Source: Verrucomicrobiota bacterium (GTDB lineage: Bacteria > Verrucomicrobiota > Verrucomicrobiae > Limisphaerales > UBA11358). From it: DNA of 64,000 nucleotides. Of this stretch, positions 17,764 to 26,636 are shown piece by piece. The notes below the pieces were generated by a model that saw only the letters and a program-made list of their open reading frames with translations, was not told the origin of the DNA and searched no databases. The position numbers and the translations under genes are program-made. The stretch covers positions 10,112 through 74,111 of the forward strand of contig JACZKP010000178.1 in NCBI GenBank assembly GCA_014860005.1. The letters are read 5' to 3'. Numbering within the stretch: the first letter of the stretch is position 1; every line of letters starts with the position of its first letter.

Positions 17764-17834
17764 GATTGCGCCGCGAATTTGTATCGCTTATTCTGCGTCT
17801 GTAGGAAGAAGTAACAATTTAACGTTCAATTGAA

Positions 17835-19220
17835 ATGAAACCGACCAATACCACATCCAAGCAATCCACGCGCCGCCAGTTCATCCGCACAACCGCGACC
17901 GCTGCCGCCGCCGTGGCCGCGACCCCGATTTTCCGCAACACGCTTTACGGGCAGGCGCCGTCCGCCGGGCGGGTGATCGGGGCCAATGACCGCATTACCG
18001 TCGGCTACATCGGCGTGGGCGGACAGGGCATGAACGCCCATGTCCGCATCATGAAATCCAATGCCCAAGGCAACAATGTCGCACAGGTCGCCGTGTGCGA
18101 TGTGTGGCAGAAGCGCATTGGCACGGCCAAGGATTTCATTCTGCGCGACAATCCCAACGCGAAGGTCGAGACGTACGACGATTACCGCAAGCTGATCGAG
18201 CGCAAGGATATTGACGCCGTAGTCATTTCCACTCACGACCCAATCCATGCCGACGCCATCATCGGCGCCATGGAATCCGGCAAACACGTTTATTGCGAGA
18301 AGCCCATGACCCGCTATCTCGACGAAGCGATGGCGGTGTATGACAAGGTGAAGGCGACCAAGAAGATTCTGCAGGTCGGCTCGCAAGGGTGCTCCGCGCA
18401 GGCCTGGCACACCGCCGCAAAAATGATCCAGGACGGAAAAATCGGCCAGCTCATTTGGGCGCAGGGCTATTACTGCCGCAACAATCCCAAGGGCGAATGG
18501 AATTACCCGATTGATACCGAGTTCAAAGCCGACAACGCCGATTGGGAGAAGTGGCTCGGCCCGGTCAAGAAGCGCATTCCGTTCAACCCCGACCACTATT
18601 TCCGCTGGCGCAAATATTACCCCTATTGCGCCGGGTTGCTCGGCGATCTCATTCCGCACCGCCTGCTCCCGCTTATGCTGGCCACGGGCAACCCGGAATT
18701 TCCATCCCGCGTGGTCTGCGTGGGCACGAAGAATGTGGGCACGGACAAGAATACTCCCGGCACGCCGGTGCGTGACGTGCCTGAGCACGTCCAGATTCTC
18801 GTGGAGTTTCCGAGCGGCGTTTCGCTCGTACTGGCCAGCAGTTCGGTCAACGCCCGCAGCCCGGAGTTCACCATCTATGGCCATCATGCGTCACTGCTCA
18901 TTGGCAACGCGGGTGAGCGCATCCAGCTTTTGCCGGAGCGCGAATTTGCAGACGAGTTGGATCCCGAAATCCTCGACGGGCTGAAGCCGGTTGAAGACAT
19001 CGGCGTTCATCACAAAAACTGGCTCGATAGCATCCGCACCAACAAGCAGCCGAACTGTGGCATTGACCTCGCGGTTCGCGCGCAAACGGTCATTTCGCTT
19101 GCCGAAATGTCCGACCGCTTGAAGATCGCCTGCCTCTACGACGAAAAGACCCGCAAGGTGACCACCGCCGATGGCAAGGAAGTCAAGCCTTTGACTTACG
19201 GCTCAACCGAGTTGTCTTAA
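17835..19220 (+). CDS. Tat-exported Gfo/Idh/MocA-family oxidoreductase
   Basis: A 461-residue protein with a twin-arginine signal (STRRQFIRTTATAAAAVAAT). The NAD(P)-binding fold has VGYIGVGGQGMNAHVRIM, and the sugar-oxidoreductase motif EKPMTRYLDEAMAVY contains the conserved catalytic-region Lys. Later motifs HKNWLDSIRTNKQPNC match the long exported Gfo/Idh proteins common in Verrucomicrobiota and Planctomycetes. These act on sugars or cyclitols in the periplasm. The substrate is unknown. A terminator follows 18 bp after the stop. Confidence 0.88.
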   Translation: MKPTNTTSKQSTRRQFIRTTATAAAAVAATPIFRNTLYGQAPSAGRVIGANDRITVGYIGVGGQGMNAHVRIMKSNAQGNNVAQVAVCDVWQKRIGTAKDFILRDNPNAKVETYDDYRKLIERKDIDAVVISTHDPIHADAIIGAMESGKHVYCEKPMTRYLDEAMAVYDKVKATKKILQVGSQGCSAQAWHTAAKMIQDGKIGQLIWAQGYYCRNNPKGEWNYPIDTEFKADNADWEKWLGPVKKRIPFNPDHYFRWRKYYPYCAGLLGDLIPHRLLPLMLATGNPEFPSRVVCVGTKNVGTDKNTPGTPVRDVPEHVQILVEFPSGVSLVLASSSVNARSPEFTIYGHHASLLIGNAGERIQLLPEREFADELDPEILDGLKPVEDIGVHHKNWLDSIRTNKQPNCGIDLAVRAQTVISLAEMSDRLKIACLYDEKTRKVTTADGKEVKPLTYGSTELS

Positions 19221-19237
19221 TGGTATTTTGAACAAGC

Positions 19238-19269
19238 AGGCCGGGCGCGCTGTGCGTCCGGCCTTTTTC
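19238..19269 (+). terminator. Rho-independent terminator after the Gfo/Idh gene
   Basis: Stem AGGCCGGGCGC / GCGTCCGGCCT (11 pairs with one G-T), loop GCTGT, then TTTTC. Confidence 0.8.
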
Positions 19270-19296
19270 TTTCCAATCTCAATCTTACATCTTAAT

Positions 19297-19340
19297 CCTG
19301 ATCCTGATCCTCCGCAGCACAGATTAACATTAGGATCAGG
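19297..19340. repeat. Inverted repeat before apbE
   Basis: CCTGATCCT occurs twice in overlap (19297-19305 and 19303-19311) and pairs with AGGATCAGG at 19332-19340. It lies 18 bp before the apbE ATG, so it could affect translation. Confidence 0.5.
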
Positions 19341-19358
19341 GCTTAGGGCCGAAAACCG

Positions 19359-20354
19359 ATGCAAACAATCACCTTGGCCCGCCACGCGATGGCGACGCGT
19401 TTCGAGTTGGTGTTGCATGGCGAAGATCCGGTGGCGTTACGCGCCGCCGGCGAGGAGGCGCTCGACGAAATTGACCGGCTCGAAAACCAACTTAGCCTCT
19501 ATCGTGCCGGTAGTGAGATTGCCCAACTCAACGCCCGCGCCGCCAGCGAATCCGTGCGCGTAACGCCGGAACTGTTCGCCCTGCTTCAGCACGCGCAAAG
19601 GTTGCATGCGGAAACGGGTGGAGTTTTTGACATCACCATCGCGCCGTTGGTGCGCTGTTGGGGTTTTATGGGCGGTAGCGGGAAAATGCCGACGCTGGAG
19701 GAGATTGCGGAGGCGCAATCCAAAGTGGGCATGTCGCACATTCATCTAGACGCACCCAGCCGCACCGTGCGCTTTGACCGCCCGGGGGGCATGCTTGATT
19801 TGGGTGCCATCGGCAAAGGCTACGCGGTTGAACGCGCGGTCGGATTTCTGCGTGATGCGGGAGTCACCTGTGCGTTGGTGCATGGCGGCACGAGTACCGT
19901 TTATGCCATGGGCCGTCCGCCGGATGCGGACTGCTGGCAGGTTGCCATCGAGCAACCGCCTGCAAGCTTCCAGATTTTGGTATCGTCGCCAGCCACGGGC
20001 CTTGGCTCAACGGCAGGAAAGTCGTCCAGCGCTTTGCCCGCCGTGCGGCTGCGCGATGAAGCCATGTCCGTTTCGGCGGCTTGGGGCCGTTGTTTCGAAG
20101 CCGACGGCCAGATGCTGGGGCACGTTTTGGATCCCCGCACGGGTCATCCTGCGGATCGCGCGCTACTGGCGGTCGTGGTGTTGCCCTCGGCCACGGAAAC
20201 CGACGCCCTGGCCACGGCGATGCTCACCGCCGGACGGGAAGGGTTTGAAACCATGACAAATCTGCGCCCCAACATGCGGACGCTGTTGCTGCTGCCTGGG
20301 AAGGATGGATTGCGTGTGCAATCGCGCGACCTCGCCACGGATTTAAGTAAATGA
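19359..20354 (+). CDS. apbE: ApbE family FAD:protein FMN transferase
   Basis: A 331-residue ApbE domain. Motifs are GGVFDITIAPLV (88-98), DLGAIGKGYAVERA (147-160), VHGGTST (174-180), HVLDPRTGHP (255-264) and the metal/catalytic segment ETDALATA (280-287). ApbE transfers FMN from FAD to a Thr of Rnf/Nqr-type redox proteins. Most homologues are periplasmic lipoproteins, but no signal peptide or lipobox is visible at this start, and no in-frame upstream extension supports one. A cytoplasmic variant is possible. Confidence 0.87.
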   Translation: MQTITLARHAMATRFELVLHGEDPVALRAAGEEALDEIDRLENQLSLYRAGSEIAQLNARAASESVRVTPELFALLQHAQRLHAETGGVFDITIAPLVRCWGFMGGSGKMPTLEEIAEAQSKVGMSHIHLDAPSRTVRFDRPGGMLDLGAIGKGYAVERAVGFLRDAGVTCALVHGGTSTVYAMGRPPDADCWQVAIEQPPASFQILVSSPATGLGSTAGKSSSALPAVRLRDEAMSVSAAWGRCFEADGQMLGHVLDPRTGHPADRALLAVVVLPSATETDALATAMLTAGREGFETMTNLRPNMRTLLLLPGKDGLRVQSRDLATDLSK

Positions 20355-20442
20355 CCCTTTAGCCGGTGGGGTGGCATTCTGAGGAGGCGGCACTGAAAAT
20401 GGCCGTTGAAATTTTACTTGCCCGCGACTAATTTCAGCGCAC

Positions 20443-21360
20443 ATGGGTTTAGCTGACCGCCATTACATGCGTGACGACAATCGCCACGCGCCTCTGTCCG
20501 TAACGGTGATTCTAATCATCGCGCTGGTGGGGGTGTTCGCGCTCCAGTGCATCAACGACACTTACCTCCAGACTCTGTTCGAGCGCTGGCTGGCCCTGAC
20601 CTCCGAGTGCTTTACCCAGGCTTACGTCTGGCAACTGCTGACTTTTCAGTTCCTGCACGGTGGTTTGTGGCACCTCCTGTTTAACGTTCTGGGCCTCTGG
20701 TTCTTTGCGCGCTTCGTGGAAAACGTGCTCGGCCGCAGCCGGTTTCTGATCGCTTACCTGGGTTGCGGCGTCATTGGGGGACTGCTCCAGGGCCTGCTCA
20801 TGCTGATTTTCCCGATGCACTACGGCACGGCGGTTTATGGCGCTTCCGCCGGCGTGTCCGGCATGTTCGCCATTTTTGTATGCTTGCTGCCCACCAGTGA
20901 GATTCGCTGGAGTTTCATCATTCCCATCCGCGCCGACGTGCTGCTCTGGATCACGGCCGGGATTTCACTCTTTTTCACAGTGGTGCCCTCGGCCCGCGGG
21001 GGAGGCGTCGCCCACGCGGCGCATCTGGGCGGACTGCTGGCGGGCATCGCGTGGGTCCGGCTTGGCTGGCATCACGATTACGTGCCGTTGCCTTGGGAAG
21101 GATTGCTTCAGCGCTGGCGACGCTGGCGACCGTTGGAGTCCCGGCAGCGCAAACGCGAACTGGTACGGGCGGCCTCCGTGCGCAACCAAACGTGGCGGGA
21201 AGCGCTGCCTGAAACCGAACCGGATCTTCCTTCCGAGGAATTTATCAGCAAAGAGGTGGACCCGATTCTCGACAAAATCTCCGCGCACGGCATTCAGAGC
21301 CTGACTGAGCGCGAACGAAAGATCCTCGAAGCGGCCCGCAAGAAAATGGCAAAGCGTTGA
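20443..21360 (+). CDS. Rhomboid-family intramembrane serine protease
   Basis: A 305-residue protein with six predicted transmembrane segments and a soluble C-terminal tail. The oxyanion-region HGGLWHLLFN is at 72-81, the nucleophile Ser135 in YGASAGVSG, and the catalytic His194 in AHAAHLGG. The tail (about 220-305) ends in ISAHGIQSLTERERKILEAA, a helical motif common in rhomboid tails of this phylum. It cleaves membrane-protein segments; the substrate is unknown. It ends 86 bp before the convergent prepilin gene. Confidence 0.88.
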   Translation: MGLADRHYMRDDNRHAPLSVTVILIIALVGVFALQCINDTYLQTLFERWLALTSECFTQAYVWQLLTFQFLHGGLWHLLFNVLGLWFFARFVENVLGRSRFLIAYLGCGVIGGLLQGLLMLIFPMHYGTAVYGASAGVSGMFAIFVCLLPTSEIRWSFIIPIRADVLLWITAGISLFFTVVPSARGGGVAHAAHLGGLLAGIAWVRLGWHHDYVPLPWEGLLQRWRRWRPLESRQRKRELVRAASVRNQTWREALPETEPDLPSEEFISKEVDPILDKISAHGIQSLTERERKILEAARKKMAKR

Positions 21361-21446
21361 GGCGGCGTTTTGAAACGTTGTTGCGAAAAGATTTCACTCG
21401 CCGCAACGCCCCGCCAGCCACAAAGACCTTCGACCAGATCTTCGGT

Positions 21447-22334
21447 TCAGCGGACGCTGGGATCAAAGCGCCCGTTCCACCACGCATTGTTCACTGCGCC
21501 CGTGCCTGCTTTATCACCGTCCAGTTCCTTCGGCGTCATCGCCACCGCGTGGCCGTCCACCATCAGCACGTTCACCCGGCCGCCATTGCGGTCGGAAGGC
21601 GTCGCGCGGTGGGCATCCGAGCCGTCGCTGCCGCCCTCGTAGTAGGCATTGCCAGAGCCTGCCGAGGCGCTGCTTCTGCGGCTGCCCAGCGAACCCAGAT
21701 CTACGGAACCCAAAGGTGGATCAATCACATACACTCCGGAACCATCCGCTCCGTACGGCAGGCTGGCGGAACCTTTGCGGGCACCCTTGGTATCGCCAAA
21801 AGCCACCATGCTGGCCGGGGTGGCGATGGAACTGTCCGAAGCGTGGAATGGCGCAATCCCACCCGGTGTCCGGGTGTTGCCCAAGTACTGGTAGTTGTAG
21901 CCGTAGCCGCCGAAGTAACGGGTCAAGCCTGGCGTCTCAACCCCGCCCGGCGCGGTGTGCGCAAATGGCTTGTTCATGTAATTCATTTCCTCCGCCCGAA
22001 GCTGTGGACTGAGATACACCTCCACATTCTGCATATAGGGAAAAACCAGGTCCGCCCACCGCACGCGCGCTTCGCCGGCCACCGGAGGCAGGGAATGACC
22101 GGGAAAACGCCCGTTGTGGTCGTCGCGATAAAGCTGCAAGCCCAGCCCGAGTTGCCGCAAGTTGCTCAGACTGCTGATGGACTTGGCCTTGACTTTGGCC
22201 CGGGCCAGCGCCGGCAGGAGCATGCCCGCCAGAATCGCGATAATGGCAATGACCACCAGCAGTTCGATCAGCGTGAATCCGCGGGTGTTGTTTGTCCGTT
22301 CTGCAAACCGGCGACATCTGGAACTTAATTTCAT
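21447..22334 (-). CDS. Prepilin-type pseudopilin with H-X9-DG ending
   Basis: About 295 residues from ATG 22334 (MKLSSRC), a start close to the cleavage signal; the frame extends to an ATG at 22421. A type IV prepilin motif [20 protein letters not shown] is cut after the Gly and the new Phe is methylated. After the helix comes an [20 protein letters not shown] segment and the [13 protein letters not shown] strand that defines the H-X9-DG family in Verrucomicrobiota and Planctomycetes. These are abundant surface or secretion-pseudopilus proteins of unknown specific role. Confidence 0.88.
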   Translation of the reverse strand: MKLSSRCRRFAERTNNTRGFTLIELLVVIAIIAILAGMLLPALARAKVKAKSISSLSNLRQLGLGLQLYRDDHNGRFPGHSLPPVAGEARVRWADLVFPYMQNVEVYLSPQLRAEEMNYMNKPFAHTAPGGVETPGLTRYFGGYGYNYQYLGNTRTPGGIAPFHASDSSIATPASMVAFGDTKGARKGSASLPYGADGSGVYVIDPPLGSVDLGSLGSRRSSASAGSGNAYYEGGSDGSDAHRATPSDRNGGRVNVLMVDGHAVAMTPKELDGDKAGTGAVNNAWWNGRFDPSVR

Positions 22335-22430
22335 GCCGCTGACGATAACGGAGGCCGAGTCTGGCCGCTTCCGGTGGCTTGCGATTCTTTGACGGTGAAT
22401 TGCGCCGGCGGGCTCGGTCAAATGGACCAG

Positions 22431-22949
22431 TCATTCCGGCAAACGTTGCGGCATTGGCTTCTGCCCCAACACTTGCTCCCGCGTGAGCCAGGTTGAACTG
22501 CCATCAACAAAGAGCACGTTTACTCCCGTCTCATGATTGGAGAGCGGCTCAATCGCAAGAATTGTTTTGGGTGGATCATTCGTCGAAAGACCTGGCATGA
22601 GTCGATAGTCACTCCAAAGATCTACTTGCGCCCAATCTCCAGCTCCATGGCCTACTGTCGGACAAGCAAACAGTCTGGGCCAAGTCGTGTTCGTGATTCC
22701 GCCCATGTCGCTCCATTCGAGTTCGCTCCATTTGGCCGGAAACCTGCCCTCATGGTCCATCGCAAACATACGGCACCTCACCCCAATCTGTCGAAGGTGT
22801 AACAATCGGCAATCGTCTTTCGAATGCGCCCGCAATCCCAAAGTCACGAGGAAATAGAAAAGAAATGGTGCGACGGCCACCCCGACACAGATTCCCAGAA
22901 TGATCAACGGCTCCCGTCTTGAATTCCGTGCGTTTTCGGTCGCAGTCAT
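22431..22949 (-). CDS. H-X9-DG-like membrane protein without prepilin cleavage site
   Basis: About 172 residues from ATG 22949; an ATG at 22961 adds four. One N-terminal transmembrane helix (LIILGICVGVAVAPFLFYFLV) is followed by HLRQIGVRCRMFAMDHEGRF, which parallels the downstream pseudopilin, and by HETGVNVLFVDGSSTWL, the H-X9-DG motif. The GFTLIE prepilin signal is absent, so this is a paralogue anchored by a plain signal anchor. It lies directly upstream of and in line with the pseudopilin gene. Confidence 0.7.
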   Translation of the reverse strand: MTATENARNSRREPLIILGICVGVAVAPFLFYFLVTLGLRAHSKDDCRLLHLRQIGVRCRMFAMDHEGRFPAKWSELEWSDMGGITNTTWPRLFACPTVGHGAGDWAQVDLWSDYRLMPGLSTNDPPKTILAIEPLSNHETGVNVLFVDGSSTWLTREQVLGQKPMPQRLPE

Positions 22950-23113
22950 GGCCACATACAACCGTCAAGATTGCCTCAACTCAACAGTGTTTTTTCTGCC
23001 CGCGTAGTGAGCCAACAGCAAGTGTTACCCGAGTTGGGAGGCGCGTGAGGCTCCGAAGCATCCCGCACACTTCCCCCTTTTTAATTTCTCATTTTTCCTT
23101 TTTAATTGAGTCA

Positions 23114-24448
23114 ATGATTACGCGTTACTCGCGCCCTGAAATGCGGGGCATTTGGACTGACGAAACCAAGCTCATGCTCTGGCTGCAAATCGAACTGCTC
23201 GCCAGCGAAGCCCTGGTCAAGGAAGGCATCGTACCCGTCAAGGATTTTAAGAAGATCAAAGCGGGCTGCATGCAATGGTTCGCCGACCTCCCCGGCCTCG
23301 TCGCCCGCCAGCGCGAATTGGAAAAAGTTCTGAACCATGACGTCATCGGTTTCACCACCGCCGTCGCCGAAGCCATCAACGATCAGGCTAGCCGTTGGTT
23401 CCATTTCGGCCTGACGAGTAGCGACGTGGGCGACACCTGTTACGCCGTGCAAATGCAACAGAGTGCGCAATTGTTGATTGATGATGTGAAGAAGTTGCTG
23501 CCAGTCGTCGCCCGGCGCGCGAAAGAACACAAGTTCACGCCCTGCATGGGTCGCAGTCACGGCATCCACGGTGAGCCGACGACCTTCGGCCTCAAGATGG
23601 CGTTGATGCATGACGAATTCGGTCGGGCGCTCCGCCGCTTGGAATCTGCGAAGTATTCCGTCAGTGTCGGCAAAATTTCCGGCGCCGTCGGCACGAGCGC
23701 GCACTTGTCGCCGCGCGTCGAGGCTTACGTGTGCAAGAAATTGGGCATTCGTCCCGCGCCCATCGCCACGCAAGTCGTGCAGCGCGACATCCACGCGGAA
23801 TTCCAACTCACGCTCGCCCTGGTTGGCGCGAGCATTGAACGTTGGGCCGTGGAGTTCCGTCACCTGCAACGCACCGAAGTGCTCGAAGCCGAAGAGCCGT
23901 TCACCAAAGGCCAGAAAGGCAGCAGCGCCATGCCGCACAAGCGCAATCCCATCACCTGGGAACGCCTCACCGGCCTCGCGCGCGTTCTGCGCGGCAACGC
24001 GATGGCGTCGCTGGAAAACGTTGCCCTCTGGCACGAGCGCGACATCAGCCACAGCAGCGTCGAGCGCATCATCTTCCCCGACAGTTGCACGCTGCTCGAT
24101 TACATGTTCGGCCTGCTCACGCGCCTGATGGACGGGTTGGTGGTCTATCCCGCGAACATGAAGAAGAACCTAGGTCTCTCGCTCGGCATGTGGAACAGCC
24201 AGACCGTCCTGCTCGCGCTCATCAAGAAAGGTCTTACCCGCGAAGCCGCCTACAAGCTTTGCCAGGACGCCGCGATGAAAACCTGGGAAGTCAAACACGC
24301 CGGCCGCGACGACGCGGATTTTGTGGAAGTGCTCAAAGCCACGCCGGAAGTGGCGAAGCATTTCAAGAACGGCGAACTCGAAGCGCTCTGCTCGCTGGAT
24401 TTCCATTTCAAGGAAGTGAGCAACCGGTTCAAGAAGCTGGGTTTGTAG
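23114..24448 (+). CDS. purB: Adenylosuccinate lyase
   Basis: A 444-residue fumarase/aspartase-superfamily enzyme that makes AMP from adenylosuccinate and AICAR from SAICAR. Motifs are TSSDVGDT (101-108), the catalytic-region GRSHGIHGEPTTFG (146-159) and the signature GSSAMPHKRNP (269-279). The start ATG 23114 (MITRYSRPEM) is the usual N-terminus; the longer frame upstream is unrelated. The last 26 codons (GELEALCSLDFHF...FKKLGL) are duplicated in diverged form about 750 bp downstream, beyond a zeta-toxin module. Confidence 0.95.
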   Translation: MITRYSRPEMRGIWTDETKLMLWLQIELLASEALVKEGIVPVKDFKKIKAGCMQWFADLPGLVARQRELEKVLNHDVIGFTTAVAEAINDQASRWFHFGLTSSDVGDTCYAVQMQQSAQLLIDDVKKLLPVVARRAKEHKFTPCMGRSHGIHGEPTTFGLKMALMHDEFGRALRRLESAKYSVSVGKISGAVGTSAHLSPRVEAYVCKKLGIRPAPIATQVVQRDIHAEFQLTLALVGASIERWAVEFRHLQRTEVLEAEEPFTKGQKGSSAMPHKRNPITWERLTGLARVLRGNAMASLENVALWHERDISHSSVERIIFPDSCTLLDYMFGLLTRLMDGLVVYPANMKKNLGLSLGMWNSQTVLLALIKKGLTREAAYKLCQDAAMKTWEVKHAGRDDADFVEVLKATPEVAKHFKNGELEALCSLDFHFKEVSNRFKKLGL

Positions 24449-24508
24449 CCGCCGATGTCAGGAGGCGGAAGCGCTTAACCACGAATGCACACGAATCAAC
24501 ACGAATGA
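24445..24508. repeat. Half-palindrome and CACGAA repeats at the purB stop
   Basis: 24445-24469 matches one arm of the palindrome at 59439 (GTAGCCGCCGA...GAGGCGGA) and overlaps the purB stop. 24480-24506 holds three CACGAAT units. The toxin ATG follows directly. The second palindrome arm is missing. Confidence 0.55.
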
Positions 24509-25020
24509 AAACTCCGCGCTGTATCGTCATCGCCGGGCCGAACGGTGCGGGCAAAACAACCTTTGCCCGGGAATACCTGCCGAAAGACGCGGGCGTGATT
24601 CGTTTTGTAAACGCCGATCTCATTGCCGCGGGGCTTTCGCCACTGCGCCCCGAACTCGCCGCACTCGCTGGCGGGCGACTGCTGTTGACCGAACTGGATC
24701 GCCTCGCCAAGGCCCGGGCAGATTTCGCTTTTGAGACGACCTTGAGCGGTTTGGTTTATCTTGGCCGTTTGAAGCGATGGAAAGCCGCCGGCTACCGCAT
24801 CGAGATGGTCTTCCTGAAATTGCACTCACCGAAACTGGCCTTGCGACGCATTGCCGTTCGCGTCAGGCAAGGCGGGCATAATGTCCCGCGTGCCGACGTG
24901 TTGCGTCGTTTTGCGCGCGGCTGGCGGAATTTTGAAATCGCCTACAAACCGCTCGCCGATGCGTGGGCGGTATATGATAATTCCGGGAACACGCCCCGGT
25001 TGCTGGAGAGCGAACCATGA
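24505..25020 (+). CDS. Zeta-toxin-family P-loop kinase
   Basis: A 171-residue protein with Walker A GPNGAGKTT (11-19), followed by FVNADLIAAGLSP (an Asp/Asn at the zeta/AAA_33 substrate position) and FAFETTLSGLVYL. Zeta toxins phosphorylate UDP-N-acetylglucosamine and block cell-wall synthesis; small homologues like this may instead be nucleotide or sugar kinases. The chromosomal position, coupling to a tiny downstream gene and flanking purB duplication support a TA-like mobile module. The ATG at 24505 begins right after CACGAAT repeats. Confidence 0.8.
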   Translation: MKTPRCIVIAGPNGAGKTTFAREYLPKDAGVIRFVNADLIAAGLSPLRPELAALAGGRLLLTELDRLAKARADFAFETTLSGLVYLGRLKRWKAAGYRIEMVFLKLHSPKLALRRIAVRVRQGGHNVPRADVLRRFARGWRNFEIAYKPLADAWAVYDNSGNTPRLLESEP

Positions 25021-25178
25021 AAACAACGAACGGCAAGAAGCCAACCACCAAGACTTTCGCGACGACCGTCGGTCGCGCTCTGCGCCGTGCCGGGCAAGCC
25101 GCGCGCAAGACCGCTCGCGCCCACGGCACACCCATCTACGTCTGGCAGGATGGCAAAGTGGTAGCGCAGAAACCATGA
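25017..25178 (+). CDS. 53-residue basic protein coupled to the zeta-type toxin (possible antitoxin)
   Basis: Starts at an ATGA overlap with the toxin stop and ends with the ATGA that opens the purB duplicate. It reads KKPTTKTFATTVGRALRRAG, then a basic helix (QAARKTARAHGT) and ends PIYVWQDGKVVAQKP. It is very basic and could bind nucleic acid. The tight coupling on both sides suggests it is translated. I assign it as a candidate antitoxin by position only. Confidence 0.6.
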   Translation: MKTTNGKKPTTKTFATTVGRALRRAGQAARKTARAHGTPIYVWQDGKVVAQKP

Positions 25179-25261
25179 AACCCGGCGAACTCGAAGCCCT
25201 CTGCTCGCTGGACTACCATTTCCAGGAAGTGAACAACCGGTTTAAGAAACTGGGGCTTTAA
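25175..25261 (+). pseudogene. Duplicated 3' end of purB
   Basis: Reads MKPGELEALCSLDYHFQEVN then NRFKKLGL and a stop, in frame with an ATG that overlaps the preceding stop. It matches the last 26 codons of purB with 11 differences in 78 bases by my count, several of them changing the residue. It is too short to be an enzyme. Divergence of about 14 percent means it is either old or came from a different strain with the inserted module. Confidence 0.8.
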
Positions 25262-25374
25262 CCGATTGGTAATCAACGCCGTTCGATTTTTATGCTGGCA
25301 TTTAATTTGCGAACAAGGCATTAACACGCGCTAGCGGCACTTGAAAACATTGTAATCTGGTTGGATATAAAACT

Positions 25375-25584
25375 ATGACTGCTGAATCATCAGTGCGTCC
25401 GAATCTTCCAAATGCCGAACTCGACCAAGAGTTGGAGCAAATGCTCAAACTTGCGGAGGGTGGCATTGATCAAGAAACTCAAGAGTTTATTGACGAAGTG
25501 TTGAAATTTGTTCCAGAGGAATCAGTTCCAGAGTATCACATTGTTACAAGCCACGAGGGCGCACTTGATGCCTGCGAGAACTGA
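25375..25584 (+). CDS. Small acidic protein upstream of the SDH-type protease
   Basis: A 69-residue strongly acidic protein (NAELDQELEQMLKLAEGGID, then FIDEVLKFVPEE) with no family I recognise. Its 3' end overlaps the likely start of the next gene by 17 bases, so the two are probably co-translated. It could be a partner or regulator of the protease-like protein. AT content is higher here than in the neighbouring housekeeping genes. Confidence 0.6.
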   Translation: MTAESSVRPNLPNAELDQELEQMLKLAEGGIDQETQEFIDEVLKFVPEESVPEYHIVTSHEGALDACEN

Positions 25585-26491
25585 AATCCAGACCGAAATT
25601 GATTCGATTGCCCGCAAGGCACAAGACGATGTCCGAAGATCATACCTTGCGCGTTTACACAAACACACCAAACGGAACACGGTAGTTTATGCTTCGGCTT
25701 TCGGGCTGACCAGAAAAGCTCAAGGCGTTCCTCCACACCTTCTCTCTATTCTCCCAGATGATGTCCAAGGATTCATGGCAGCGTTCCATGGACTGCCGCC
25801 AGAACCGCTCGATTTGATTCTTCACAGCCCCGGTGGTTCTCTTGAAGCGGCGGAACAGATCGTAAATTATATGCGCGCAAAATTTCCGCATATTCGAGCA
25901 ATCATTCCGCAAATGGCGATGTCAGCAGCCACCATGCTGGCATGTGCGTGCGACGAGATTGTCATGGGTAAACAGTCGGCTATCGGGCCGATCGATCCGC
26001 AGCTTACCTTCCCTCACACAAATGGACAGTTAGTAACCCAGCCAGCCCAAGCCATTTTGGATGAGTTTGAGCAGGCCAAGACAGAAATTCAGCAAAATCC
26101 AAAACTAGCGGCAATTTGGATTCCAAAACTACAGGGACTTCCGCCAGGAATGCTTTCTCGCTGTAAAACCACGCAGGATTTGGCTGAAGAAAAAGTCGAG
26201 GGGTGGTTGCGTGATCACATGAAACTTGATGCTCCGGCGGCTGCATCGACAGCAAAGTGGCTGGCCAACGCCAAGGAACATAAAACCCACGGGCGACCTA
26301 TTTCAGCCGAACTTGCAAAAGCGAAGGGACTTAATATAACCGCGCTCGAAACAGACCAACATTTACAGGATTTTGTTCTTTCAGTTTTCCACGCAACCAT
26401 GGTCACTTTCGAGCGAACCCCTTGCATCAAGATTTTCGAGAACCATCAAGGAAAGGGTTCTTACTTGCATGTTTCTATTGAGAAGGCTTGA
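25568..26491 (+). CDS. SDH-type (ClpP-fold) serine protease-like protein
   Basis: A 307-residue protein resembling the serine dehydrogenase proteinase family (SDH_sah), with a ClpP/SppA fold. Motifs are PLDLILHSPGGSLEAAEQI (oxyanion strand), IPQMAMSAATMLACACDEIV (Ser in MAMSAA as nucleophile) and GKQSAIGPIDPQL. The start ATG 25568 (MPARTEIQTEI) is preferred over 25508, which would overlap the upstream gene more. No membrane segment is seen, so it is likely cytoplasmic. Base composition is more AT-rich than purB, in line with an accessory origin. Confidence 0.8.
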   Translation: MPARTEIQTEIDSIARKAQDDVRRSYLARLHKHTKRNTVVYASAFGLTRKAQGVPPHLLSILPDDVQGFMAAFHGLPPEPLDLILHSPGGSLEAAEQIVNYMRAKFPHIRAIIPQMAMSAATMLACACDEIVMGKQSAIGPIDPQLTFPHTNGQLVTQPAQAILDEFEQAKTEIQQNPKLAAIWIPKLQGLPPGMLSRCKTTQDLAEEKVEGWLRDHMKLDAPAAASTAKWLANAKEHKTHGRPISAELAKAKGLNITALETDQHLQDFVLSVFHATMVTFERTPCIKIFENHQGKGSYLHVSIEKA

Positions 26492-26636
26492 GGCAGCGCG
26501 AACCTATTGATGTTTCCCAAAAGTTAGAAACGGACTTGGTTGTTGCCTGATCATTCCGTGTCGTGGAACAGAAAGACCAACCATTCGCGCCGATGTTTGC
26601 CCACAAGCTGGGCGATGTTCCGCACGTTTTCAACAA

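Noticed and set aside
23111..24052. A 313-codon frame antisense to purB
   Set aside because: Shadow of purB with no recognisable motif.
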